Shown here one piece after another: positions 50,996-59,260 of a stretch of 64,000 bases of DNA (positions within the stretch are counted from its first letter, which is position 1; the number at the start of each line of letters is the position of its first letter). The translations under genes and the position numbers were made by a program. This DNA is from F23-D06 sp963603365 (GTDB taxonomy: Bacteria; Bacteroidota; Bacteroidia; Bacteroidales; WCHB1-69). The stretch lies in NCBI GenBank assembly GCA_963603365.1, contig CAVCMI010000023.1, forward strand, positions 1 to 64,000, in the 5' to 3' direction. The notes beneath the pieces are model-generated. The model saw only the letters and a list, made by a program, of their open reading frames with translations. It was not told the origin of the DNA and made no database searches.

Positions 50996-51668
50996 CATAC
51001 TTACGCTTTTCCCTGAAATGTTCAAGGGGGTGTTCGGGAACTCTATTCTCAAAAGGGCCGTTGACAAAGGCTACGTTTCGCTGCATACCCACGACATCCG
51101 GGACTATACCACCGACAAGCACCACAAAGCCGACGACTATCCCTTTGGCGGCGGCGCCGGCATGGTGATGATGATTGAACCTATTGCCCGGTGTATAGAG
51201 CAACTGAAGCAGGAACGCCCCTACGACGCGGTTTGCCTTATGGCGCCGGACGGCAAAGTTTTCAACCAGCGCAAAGCCAACGAGATGTCGTTGCTCAATA
51301 ACGTCATCTTGCTGTGCGGGCATTATAAGGGAGTTGACGAAAGAGTCAGAGAACTCTACGTGACCGAAGAACTGAGCATCGGTGACTATGTGCTCTCCGG
51401 AGGCGAACTTGCCGCTATGGTCATTGCCGACGCCATCGCACGCGTCATACCCGGAGTCATTGGCGATGCAGAGTCGGCACTGTCAGATTCGTTCCAAGAC
51501 GGATTGCTTTCTGCCCCTGTCTATACTCGTCCCGCAAACTACAATGGTCATTGTGTCCCCGAAGTGCTGCTTTCCGGCAACGACCGGCTCATCTCAGAGT
51601 GGAAATTGGAACAGCAACTGCTAAGAACCAGACAACGTCGCCCCGACCTGCTTGAAAAACGCCCATGA
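50985..51668 (+). CDS. trmD: tRNA (guanine-N1)-methyltransferase TrmD
   Basis: A 227-residue enzyme methylating G37 of tRNAs with a trefoil-knot SAM site. LTLFPEMF opens the protein, YPFGGGAGMVM and LLCGHYKGVDERV are family blocks, and the knot is around SIGDYVLSGGELAAMV. The YTRPANYNG motif sits near the C-terminal helix. It overlaps the O-methyltransferase by 11 bases and the next gene by 4. The usual rimM/rplS partners are not adjacent. Confidence 0.97.
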   Translation: MRIDILTLFPEMFKGVFGNSILKRAVDKGYVSLHTHDIRDYTTDKHHKADDYPFGGGAGMVMMIEPIARCIEQLKQERPYDAVCLMAPDGKVFNQRKANEMSLLNNVILLCGHYKGVDERVRELYVTEELSIGDYVLSGGELAAMVIADAIARVIPGVIGDAESALSDSFQDGLLSAPVYTRPANYNGHCVPEVLLSGNDRLISEWKLEQQLLRTRQRRPDLLEKRP

Positions 51669-52954
51669 ACGGAACCGCAGACACAGATGTGAACAGACAG
51701 CGCCGAAAAGAGCCTCTCTTTACGGGAAATTGGCATTTTGACGCCTTTTATGTTCTGCTGTTGCTGGCTATGGCATCATTGCCGTTTACCAACTGGCTGA
51801 TGCTACCTATTGCAGTTCTGATGTTTGTCAACTGGATTGTGGCGTGTAACTGGAAAGAAAAAATCCGGAATCTGAAAGAGAATGTTTCGCCCGCCGCCGG
51901 TATCATCCTCTTCTCTCTCTACGCAACGGTGATTTATGGTTTTTTTCTCTCCTCCAATAAAGGTCACGCATTGGCGGCATTCGACTGCAACCTCTGGTTT
52001 TTGGCTGCGCCACTCTTTACTCTGGCATATAGCCGCAAAGAACTCAGCCGAAACCGGATACGCATTGCCTTGCTGGTCTTTGCCCTGTTCACCTTTCTGC
52101 ATCTCTGTGTCATATTTGGCATTGCTGTCACTAAATATATTCAGACGAGCGACAGTTACAGCCTGTTTTACATACATTTGTCCTTGTTGAGGCATCCTTC
52201 ATACCTCGCTATGTATGTTACATTCTCGTTCTGCATCGTTCTTGATTTTTTCTCCAAAGAAAAAGAACGGCTTTCTTCCTTCGCAGAAGTTCTTGTCATC
52301 TTCGTTTTATCGGCTTTTGTTGTGAGTGTCTTCTTCCTGCAGTCAAAAGCAGGCATCTTGGTGTTTCTGTTGATTGGTGTGTTGTGGATGGTGAACCTTT
52401 GGATAACACGCACCGTAACCATTGCCGCGGTGCTTGGCATTCTGGTCTGCATAGGCAGTGTTGTCGTGGTTTTGAACGAAACCGGCGATTTGCCGATCCG
52501 TCGGTTCCAGGCTTCGGTTGAGGACATCGAGCTGTTCCGTAACCAAGAACTTGGCGACGGAAGTACCGAAATTCGCCTTACGGTTTGGAAGTCGGCCTTA
52601 GAGATCAGCCGGAAAAACATGCCTTGGGGTGTGGGCACCGGCGACGCGACGGACGAACTCTGTCTGAATGCCGTCCACAAGAACTATAAAAACCTGATAG
52701 GACATCACTTCAATGCACACAGCCAATACCTGCAAACCTTGCTCACCGTTGGGATACCGGGGATGTTGGCGCTGCTCTGCTATTGCGGCCTCCCGTTTGT
52801 GGTCAGTTTCAAGCGAAAGGATTTCCTGTATCTCTCCTTTGCCGTCATTGTGGTGCTGAATCTGGCGGCCGAATCGATGTTTGAGACGCGCGCCGGGGTC
52901 GATTTCATTGCCCTGATGAACGTGTTGCTGTTTTTGAAATCCAAATCAGTCTGA
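51665..52954 (+). CDS. O-antigen ligase/polymerase family membrane protein
   Basis: A 429-residue inner-membrane protein with about 10-12 hydrophobic segments. The large periplasmic loop (about 270-345) contains RLTVWKSALEISRKNMPWGVGTGDATDEL, and NAHSQYLQTLLTVGIPGML follows: the W-x-G-x-G and H-S-x-Y-L pattern of the Wzy_C/O-antigen ligase family. It may ligate or polymerise surface glycans, possibly those that anchor T9SS cargo. It starts in the trmD stop (4-base overlap). The 158 bases after it hold the C25 peptidase promoter and no gene. Confidence 0.85.
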   Translation: MNGTADTDVNRQRRKEPLFTGNWHFDAFYVLLLLAMASLPFTNWLMLPIAVLMFVNWIVACNWKEKIRNLKENVSPAAGIILFSLYATVIYGFFLSSNKGHALAAFDCNLWFLAAPLFTLAYSRKELSRNRIRIALLVFALFTFLHLCVIFGIAVTKYIQTSDSYSLFYIHLSLLRHPSYLAMYVTFSFCIVLDFFSKEKERLSSFAEVLVIFVLSAFVVSVFFLQSKAGILVFLLIGVLWMVNLWITRTVTIAAVLGILVCIGSVVVVLNETGDLPIRRFQASVEDIELFRNQELGDGSTEIRLTVWKSALEISRKNMPWGVGTGDATDELCLNAVHKNYKNLIGHHFNAHSQYLQTLLTVGIPGMLALLCYCGLPFVVSFKRKDFLYLSFAVIVVLNLAAESMFETRAGVDFIALMNVLLFLKSKSV

Positions 52955-53062
52955 GATAAACGAGATTTAGTGGTTCCTTGTGGAAAAAGTTATAAAAAAA
53001 CATACGTTGGAGACTCGAAATAAAAGCACTTCCCGTGGTCTCGCCTTTTTGTCTTTTTATAC

Positions 53063-53071
53063 TATCTTTGC
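53063..53071 (+). promoter_or_regulatory. -7 promoter box TATCTTTGC for the C25 peptidase
   Basis: TATCTTTGC, 42 bases before the peptidase start. Confidence 0.8.
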
Positions 53072-53112
53072 GGCCAAGTTAAAAAGATGTTGAAATGTAA
53101 AAAACGCTTAAA

Positions 53113-56100
53113 ATGAGTAGTTTAAAGAATTTTGTCCTGCTTTTGACCGTAATGTTCTCCGTCATTTCATCTGTTTTTTCACAGAATGAAAAGGTTCGTT
53201 TTACGATATTAACCGCTTCGGAAAAGGAGATTGTGGTACGCGCCGATTTCCCCGATTACAGAATCTCTTCATTAGAGGTGAACGGTGAGACGATGCAAAC
53301 GTTGTTTATGCGTGATGCCAGTCCCTTGCTGAATGCGGGCGAGCCGGAGCTTCTCCAGAAAACCGTTTCGCTGATTGTGCCCGAACATAGCCGTCCTGTT
53401 GTTGAAGTTATGTCTTCGGAGTACGAAACGGTGCCGGAGGTGAACCTTGTCCCGTCAAAAGGAAAATTATACCGCAATGTCAACCCGTCTGACATTCCTT
53501 ACAAAAAAGGTGCAGTCTACCGGAAAGACTGTTTCCTATATGAGGATTCCGTTGAATTTCAGCGGCCATACGTGCTGCGTGACTATTCAGGAATGTCGCT
53601 GCGGTTTTTCCCCTTTGCCTACAATCCGGTGCGCCAACAGCTGAGAGTCTGCAAAAGCATTACGATAAAGGTTGCCTATAACAGCAAAAAGCAAATAAAA
53701 CCCGTGCCGGTTGTCTCTGCGGTTTTTGATGCGGTATATCAAGAGCAATTCCTGAATTACGAAACGGTCAGAACCGGCAGTATAACCGAGAACGGGGAGA
53801 TACTCATCGTGTCGCCGGAGGAGTTCCTTGACGCTCTGCAGCCGTATGTGCAATGGAAAACCCGCTGCGGCTATAAGGTCACCGCCGTCTCGCTCGAAAC
53901 GGTTGGCGCCACGGCGAATGCTGTCAAAACCTACATTTTGAATTATTACAACCAACACCGGCCGGCATTCCTGCTGCTGGTGGGCGATGACACCAAGTTT
54001 CCCGTGCTGACTGTCGGCGGCAACACGAGCGACAACAACTACGGCGAGCTTGCGGGCGACGATGTCTATGCGGATGTCATTGTGGGCAAGATCTCTGCAA
54101 CTACGGCAGACCATGTGCGCACACAAGTGGAACGTTTCGTGGATTACGAGCGCAACCCGTCAGACACGGCACACTTTTCCGTGTTCTGCGGCATTGCCTC
54201 ATCAGAAGGACCCGGCGACAACAACGAGTACGACTATGACCATATCCGCAATATCGGCAATGTGCTGTCTGCTTTCACATATACCTCAGGATATGAACTC
54301 TTTGACGGAAGTCATGGCGGTATGGATGCCTCAGGCGACCCTACTCCCGCACAAGTGACAACGGCGCTCAACAGCGGGGCAGGCATTATCAACTACTGCG
54401 GACATGGTATCTATACAGGCTGGAGCACTTCAGGATTCGGTTCCTCCCATGTCAGGCAGTTGGACAATGCCGGAAAGCTGCCTTTCATCATTTCTGTGGC
54501 TTGTCAGAACGGCGATTATGTGGGCAGAACCTGCTTTGCCGAGGAATGGCTGCGCGCCGAGAGGAACGGCCAGCCCACAGGCGCAGTGGGCGCGTTGATG
54601 TCCACGATAAACCAGCCGTGGATTTCGCCAATGTATGCACAAGACCGTATGATGCAACACCTGACCGGCACGAACGGGAGCCCGCAGTCCAAAACCCTGG
54701 GCGGCATCATCTTTAACGGCATCGCAGATATGCTCGACACGTACAACGACTATGAAGTTTCCCGCACCTGGGTACTCTTTGGCGACCCGACGTTGCAAGT
54801 GCGCACTTCCGCCCCGCAAGCGCTCGTGGTGACGCACGCAAGCCAGATACCCGCCGGTCTGTCTGTCGTTGACTTCACTTCGCCGGTGGAGGACGCAAGA
54901 GTCTCTGTGCTCAAAGGCGATGAACTCGTGGCCACGGGTATGGTGCAAGGCGGAAACGTGACGCTCGACATCTCTGCACTCCCCGTTGAGATAGACACGT
55001 TGGATGTGATGGCAGTTGCCTCGGGCTATTTGCCCTACGAGGGGAAAATCAGCAGAATGTCGGTGCAAGGCCCCTATGTGTTCTGCTCCTCCCTTGAACC
55101 CGACAGCTCTCAGATGGCGGTTTATGGCACTACGGTTGCCATGAAAGCAACTTTCCGCAATATAGGCAACGATGGCGCAACCCGTATCCGGGCGCACCTG
55201 AGCACTGAAGATCCTTACCTGACAGTCGTTGACAGTTCGTTGATGCTGCTAAGGCTTGACTCTGGCAGCACATTGGAAAGGCACGCCGCCTATACCATCA
55301 GCGTTGCTCCGGATGTGCCGGCCGCCCATACGGCTAAACTAAAAGTAAGAACGGCTTTTGAGGGGACGGTTGTGGAACGCACATTCACGGTGACACTTTA
55401 CGCACCCGAGCTGACTGTCAAGTCGTGTACTTTCAATGACGCCGCTTCGGAAAACCCGAACGGACGTTTCGATTTCGGAGAGACGGGGCAATTGCAGATT
55501 TCCCTCGTCAACCAAGGCAACTATGAGGCCCCGGCAGGCAATGTGCGCATCATCTCGCTGGATGGCAAGGTGATGTTGACAGAGCAGGACTTTCCTGTCG
55601 CAATTATGGGGGTGGGGGAGGAACGCCTTGTTGAGGTTACGGCAACCGCTTCCCCGGAGGTCACAACTCCAACATACGCCAGACTTAAGGCGGTTTATAC
55701 CGCAGGGAACTTTACATCCGAAAAGGTCTTTCCCGTCAGGGTGGGCGCCTTGGTGGAGAACTGGGAGTCGGGCGATTTTTCAGCTTTCAACTGGAACACA
55801 ACCGGCAGCAGGGCCTGGACTGTTACAGACCGGAATGTCTATGAGGGCAATTATGCTGTTCGTTCGGCCGCCATTGGCCACAATGCTGCCAGCAGTCTCT
55901 CTATCACAGTCAGCAACAATGCGCCCGACACACTCTCATTTTATTATTTGGTGTCGTCAGAGGAGGATTACGACTTCCTGATCTTCAAGGTTGACGGAGA
56001 GGAGAAGGGGAAATGGAGCGGCAATACCGGATGGCAACGCTTTGCATGTGTCTTGCCCGCCGGCCAGCATTTGCTCAAATGGACCTATGACAAGGATGAC

Positions 56101-56433
56101 TATTATTCAGAAGGCTCTGATATGGCGATGCTTGATATGATCGAGTTTCCGATCCCGGATGCGGCCACTGAAGTCACGCAAAACAGTGTGGGACTCTTCT
56201 GCTTGTCGCCGAACCCGGCAACAGGTATCACATACCTCTGTGCAGACAGTTCTGTCCCTTTGAATGGATGCGGATACAGGCTGTTTGATGTCGGCGGACG
56301 CTTGTTGTTGCAAGGTGTCGTTGAAAGCACGCGGCAGACAATCGCACTCGATGGACTGAAAAGCGGGATTTACTTGTTAGAGGTGACGGACCATAATAAA
56401 AACACTCAGATTCTCAAGTTGATTAAACAGTAA
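53113..56433 (+). CDS. Gingipain-like C25 cysteine peptidase with T9SS sorting domain
   Basis: A 1106-residue secreted peptidase. Signal peptide to VFSQ (24), a propeptide-like beta domain (25-205), then the gingipain fold: DDVYADVIVGKIS (substrate/Ca site region), catalytic His431 in NYCGHG and catalytic Cys464 in SVACQNGD, the same H...C spacing logic as RgpB. Ig-like domains fill about 560-890 and a MAM/lectin-like jelly roll WESGDFSAFNWNTTG ... WSGNTGWQRF about 895-1020. The C-terminal 80 residues (LSPNPATGITYL ... LKSGIYLLEVTDHNKN) are a T9SS signal. Specificity (Arg, Lys, other) is not evident. Confidence 0.93.
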   Translation: MSSLKNFVLLLTVMFSVISSVFSQNEKVRFTILTASEKEIVVRADFPDYRISSLEVNGETMQTLFMRDASPLLNAGEPELLQKTVSLIVPEHSRPVVEVMSSEYETVPEVNLVPSKGKLYRNVNPSDIPYKKGAVYRKDCFLYEDSVEFQRPYVLRDYSGMSLRFFPFAYNPVRQQLRVCKSITIKVAYNSKKQIKPVPVVSAVFDAVYQEQFLNYETVRTGSITENGEILIVSPEEFLDALQPYVQWKTRCGYKVTAVSLETVGATANAVKTYILNYYNQHRPAFLLLVGDDTKFPVLTVGGNTSDNNYGELAGDDVYADVIVGKISATTADHVRTQVERFVDYERNPSDTAHFSVFCGIASSEGPGDNNEYDYDHIRNIGNVLSAFTYTSGYELFDGSHGGMDASGDPTPAQVTTALNSGAGIINYCGHGIYTGWSTSGFGSSHVRQLDNAGKLPFIISVACQNGDYVGRTCFAEEWLRAERNGQPTGAVGALMSTINQPWISPMYAQDRMMQHLTGTNGSPQSKTLGGIIFNGIADMLDTYNDYEVSRTWVLFGDPTLQVRTSAPQALVVTHASQIPAGLSVVDFTSPVEDARVSVLKGDELVATGMVQGGNVTLDISALPVEIDTLDVMAVASGYLPYEGKISRMSVQGPYVFCSSLEPDSSQMAVYGTTVAMKATFRNIGNDGATRIRAHLSTEDPYLTVVDSSLMLLRLDSGSTLERHAAYTISVAPDVPAAHTAKLKVRTAFEGTVVERTFTVTLYAPELTVKSCTFNDAASENPNGRFDFGETGQLQISLVNQGNYEAPAGNVRIISLDGKVMLTEQDFPVAIMGVGEERLVEVTATASPEVTTPTYARLKAVYTAGNFTSEKVFPVRVGALVENWESGDFSAFNWNTTGSRAWTVTDRNVYEGNYAVRSAAIGHNAASSLSITVSNNAPDTLSFYYLVSSEEDYDFLIFKVDGEEKGKWSGNTGWQRFACVLPAGQHLLKWTYDKDDYYSEGSDMAMLDMIEFPIPDAATEVTQNSVGLFCLSPNPATGITYLCADSSVPLNGCGYRLFDVGGRLLLQGVVESTRQTIALDGLKSGIYLLEVTDHNKNTQILKLIKQ

Positions 56434-56436
56434 AAG

Positions 56437-57219
56437 ATGCATAATAAACCGTTGATATTAGTAGTGAATGACGATGGCTATGAAGCCAAGGGCCTTGAGG
56501 CGATGGTACAGATTGCCAAAACGTTTGGCGAAGTGGTTGTCGTCTCGCCCGACAGGGTGCGTTCAGCATCGGGTCACTCCATCACAATGCACGAGCCGCT
56601 CCATGTTACCCATTACAAGACCGAGGACGGCATTCCCTATTGGCGCACGAACGGCACGCCAGTTGATTGTGTGAAATTGGGACAAAAGGTTGTCCTGTGC
56701 GGGCGCAAGATCGACATCGTGCTGTCGGGGATCAACCATGGTTCAAACTCCTCTGTCAGCATCATCTATTCCGGCACGATGGGGGCCGCCATAGAGGCTT
56801 CATTTGAAACGATGGCCGTGGGCATCTCTGTTCTCGACTACTCTAAAGACCCTGATTTCACGGCATCTATACATTACGGGAAAATAATTGTGGAAAAGGT
56901 TCTCCAGAACGGACTTCCGCCCAGAATATGCCTTAATGTGAATGTCCCCAAATTGCCGTTGAGCGAAATCAAAGGCATGAAAGTGACCCGGCAGACCGAG
57001 GGCTATTGGGAAGAAGACCTGGAAGAACGTACGGATCCGCAAGGACGCAAATACTATTGGCTGGCAGGACATTTGGTCGATACAGACCATAAAGAAGACT
57101 CGTGCGAGTGGGCGCTCCATCACCAGTATGTTTCTATACAGCCTGTTCAGTATGACCTTACCGCCTATAAATTCATGAATGAAGTCAAATACCTTGAATT
57201 AGAAGAAAATGGAAAATAG
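56437..57219 (+). CDS. surE: 5'/3'-nucleotidase SurE
   Basis: A 260-residue metal-dependent survival nucleotidase. The N-terminal VVNDDGYEAKG carries the metal-binding Asp pair, SGHSITMHEPL and LSGINHGSN are the SurE blocks, and YSGTMGAAIEASFE completes the active site. It starts 3 bases after the C25 peptidase stop, an operon with an unusual partner. The end overlaps the next gene by 11 bases. Confidence 0.96.
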   Translation: MHNKPLILVVNDDGYEAKGLEAMVQIAKTFGEVVVVSPDRVRSASGHSITMHEPLHVTHYKTEDGIPYWRTNGTPVDCVKLGQKVVLCGRKIDIVLSGINHGSNSSVSIIYSGTMGAAIEASFETMAVGISVLDYSKDPDFTASIHYGKIIVEKVLQNGLPPRICLNVNVPKLPLSEIKGMKVTRQTEGYWEEDLEERTDPQGRKYYWLAGHLVDTDHKEDSCEWALHHQYVSIQPVQYDLTAYKFMNEVKYLELEENGK

Positions 57220-57532
57220 ATTTTTCAACTTTTTGCGTAAAGATTCTATCGGCTTGGGAGTTGTGACAGGCATTGTGGTGCCGGCAGTTCTCTTTGGTGT
57301 TCTTTTTGCCATATTCGCCATACTGGTGAAGACGAACCCTGAAATGCTGGTCAACAGCCCCTCGTTGGAGCGTACCATCATCCCGAAACTGATTCTGATC
57401 AGCCTCATTCCGTCGCTGCTGATCCTTCGCCACTATCTGCTGAAGCTGAAATACGACAGGACAGGACGCGGCATCATCATATCCACTTTTGTCTTAGGCC
57501 TGGTGTTTGTTATCGTTCAGTTTTCCCTGTAG
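57209..57532 (+). CDS. Small membrane protein of unknown function
   Basis: A 107-residue protein with three hydrophobic segments (about 17-42, 60-75, 88-106) and a short basic loop (KLKYDRTGRG). No recognised family, though similar small proteins follow surE in related genomes. It overlaps surE by 11 bases at the start and the convergent glycosyltransferase gene by 23 bases at the end, which makes its last 7 codons antisense to that gene's tail. Confidence 0.72.
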   Translation: MENRFFNFLRKDSIGLGVVTGIVVPAVLFGVLFAIFAILVKTNPEMLVNSPSLERTIIPKLILISLIPSLLILRHYLLKLKYDRTGRGIIISTFVLGLVFVIVQFSL

Positions 57533-58454
57533 AAATAACATTTTGGGATTCCCGGAAAAGGCACAACAGTTTGTATAGGTCGAGTGCGTGTATGCAGTAG
57601 CGTCGGAGGATGAGCCTTTTCAGTAAGTTGCGGTTGATGTTCAGGAATAATGCTGCCGGTTTTGACAGATGCCAGTCTGACAGTTTCAGAAAGGCACGCA
57701 ACAGCCGGTTCTCGCTGATGAAGTCCGGAGTGGCTTTCTGATTGTTCAGCATTATTGCCAGATTGGCAACCGCAGTTTCGGTTTTTGACAGAAACTCTTC
57801 GTTCCGGTCAAGTCCCTCGTGGTAAATCCCATTGTCGATATGCTCTACGGGAATGCCGTTCGTTCTCAATTGTTCTCCAAAAAAGACATCTTCAAAGCCG
57901 TAAGTCTTGAACGACTCGTCGAAGCGGCAAGTGTTGAACACAGTTTTTGAGACGAGCATGTTGAAAGGCGTAAATGACCGGTAGGGGTGCCGGAGGCGTT
58001 TAGCCGCGCTTTTCTGTTCGCGGCTGATGCCGTAGCGCCAACGGAGACGGAATTGTTTCTCTGGCGGCGTGTCATGGTATGAAACGCCGCCTAATGCCAC
58101 AAAGGGTTCGGCATTGTCGGGATGCCGGTTGCGGGCATATTGTACATATTGTTCCAGATAACGGGAACTTTTCATGCCTGCATCTCCGTCAATGAAGAGC
58201 AGATAGGGGTATTGTGCGGCTTCGGCAAGGCGGTTGCGGGTGAAGGCCCGCCCTCGGTTTGTTTTGTTGCGGAGAAAAGTAATTTCAGGATTCCCGGTCA
58301 AGCTTTCGTTTTCAAGGATGGTTTGCCTGTCGGTGGAGGCATCGTCTAAAATCAGGATTTCAAAAGGGATGGAAAGCCGGCGTGCTTGTTCAAGCAGGGA
58401 AGAGGCGAGCGGCTTTGCAGAGATGTTGTGGACAGGTAGCAGAATGGAGAGCAT
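57510..58454 (-). CDS. Family 2 glycosyltransferase
   Basis: A 314-residue GT-A fold transferase: MLSILLPVHN start, DDASTD near 38-43, LFIDGDAGM (DxD-type metal site) near 91-99, a W-rich acceptor region and YGFEDVFFGEQL near 195-206 (the ED general-base motif). Sugar and acceptor are unknown. Its ATG overlaps the ftsE stop by 1 base, so it is in the gyrB-ftsE transcript. Its 3' end overlaps the small membrane protein gene by 23 bases. Confidence 0.88.
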   Translation of the reverse strand: MLSILLPVHNISAKPLASSLLEQARRLSIPFEILILDDASTDRQTILENESLTGNPEITFLRNKTNRGRAFTRNRLAEAAQYPYLLFIDGDAGMKSSRYLEQYVQYARNRHPDNAEPFVALGGVSYHDTPPEKQFRLRWRYGISREQKSAAKRLRHPYRSFTPFNMLVSKTVFNTCRFDESFKTYGFEDVFFGEQLRTNGIPVEHIDNGIYHEGLDRNEEFLSKTETAVANLAIMLNNQKATPDFISENRLLRAFLKLSDWHLSKPAALFLNINRNLLKRLILRRYCIHALDLYKLLCLFRESQNVISTGKTER

Positions 58455-59260
58455 CAGAATCCCGAATCTATCAACTGGCCGTTTTCTATGCAGATGGTTC
58501 TGGACGGGAACCTGTCAATCATTGAGAAGTTGTGCGTAGCCATCAGGATGGTCGTCCCCGTCTTGTTGATGTTGTGGAATACGCTGAAGATCTCTTCCGA
58601 AGTCAAAGGGTCAAGATTGCCGGTAGGTTCGTCTGCCAAGATCACGTCGGGGCGATTGAGCAGGGCGCGGGCGATACAAACGCGTTGTTGCTCGCCGCCG
58701 GAGAGTTGCGAGGGCAGTTTGAAGTCCTTGGTTTTAAGGTCTACGGCATCAAGCACCTCTTCGCAGCGGTTGAGCATAGCGTTCTTGTCTTTCCATCGTG
58801 TGGCCTTGAGCACAAACATCAGGTTCTCAATGACAGTCTTGTCCGAAAGCAACTGGTAGTCTTGGAACACCATGCCGATTTTCTTGCGGAGTGCCGGTAT
58901 TTTTTTCTGTTTGAGGTTGAGGAGGTCGTAACCTAATATTTCGGCGCTTTCGCCCTGCGGTTTGATGTCGGCGATTAAAGTTTTCAGGATAGAAGACTTG
59001 CCGCTGCCGGTTCGTCCGATGAGGTAAACGAACTCGCCTTCTTTTACGGAAAAGGAGACCTTGGGGAGCACTAAAATCTTTTTCTGGTAGATGTCCACGT
59101 TACGCAGCGAAATCACCATATTGGGCACGTCTTCGGCGACCGCTGCTTCGGGCGCAGCAGATTGAGGGGCGGTGTCCGTTTCGGGCTGTTGTGCCGCAGG
59201 GCTGTTGTCAGGCGCAGTTGTTCCTTTTTTTTCCGGGGTGTCAGGCATCGATGTTTGCAT
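58454..59260 (-). CDS. ftsE: ABC transporter ATPase, FtsE-like
   Basis: A 268-residue ATPase resembling FtsE, the cell-division partner of FtsX that controls peptidoglycan hydrolases. Walker A GRTGSGKSS, Q-loop FQDYQLLSDKT, signature LSGGEQQRV, Walker B VILADEPTGNLDP and the H-loop MATHNF are all present. The first ~45 residues are a Pro/Ala/Thr/Gln-rich extension before MVISLRNVDI, absent from usual FtsE. ftsX is not adjacent. The ATG at 59260 overlaps gyrB by 20 bases; ATG 59248 and, without the extension, 59119 are alternatives. Confidence 0.85.
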   Translation of the reverse strand: MQTSMPDTPEKKGTTAPDNSPAAQQPETDTAPQSAAPEAAVAEDVPNMVISLRNVDIYQKKILVLPKVSFSVKEGEFVYLIGRTGSGKSSILKTLIADIKPQGESAEILGYDLLNLKQKKIPALRKKIGMVFQDYQLLSDKTVIENLMFVLKATRWKDKNAMLNRCEEVLDAVDLKTKDFKLPSQLSGGEQQRVCIARALLNRPDVILADEPTGNLDPLTSEEIFSVFHNINKTGTTILMATHNFSMIDRFPSRTICIENGQLIDSGF

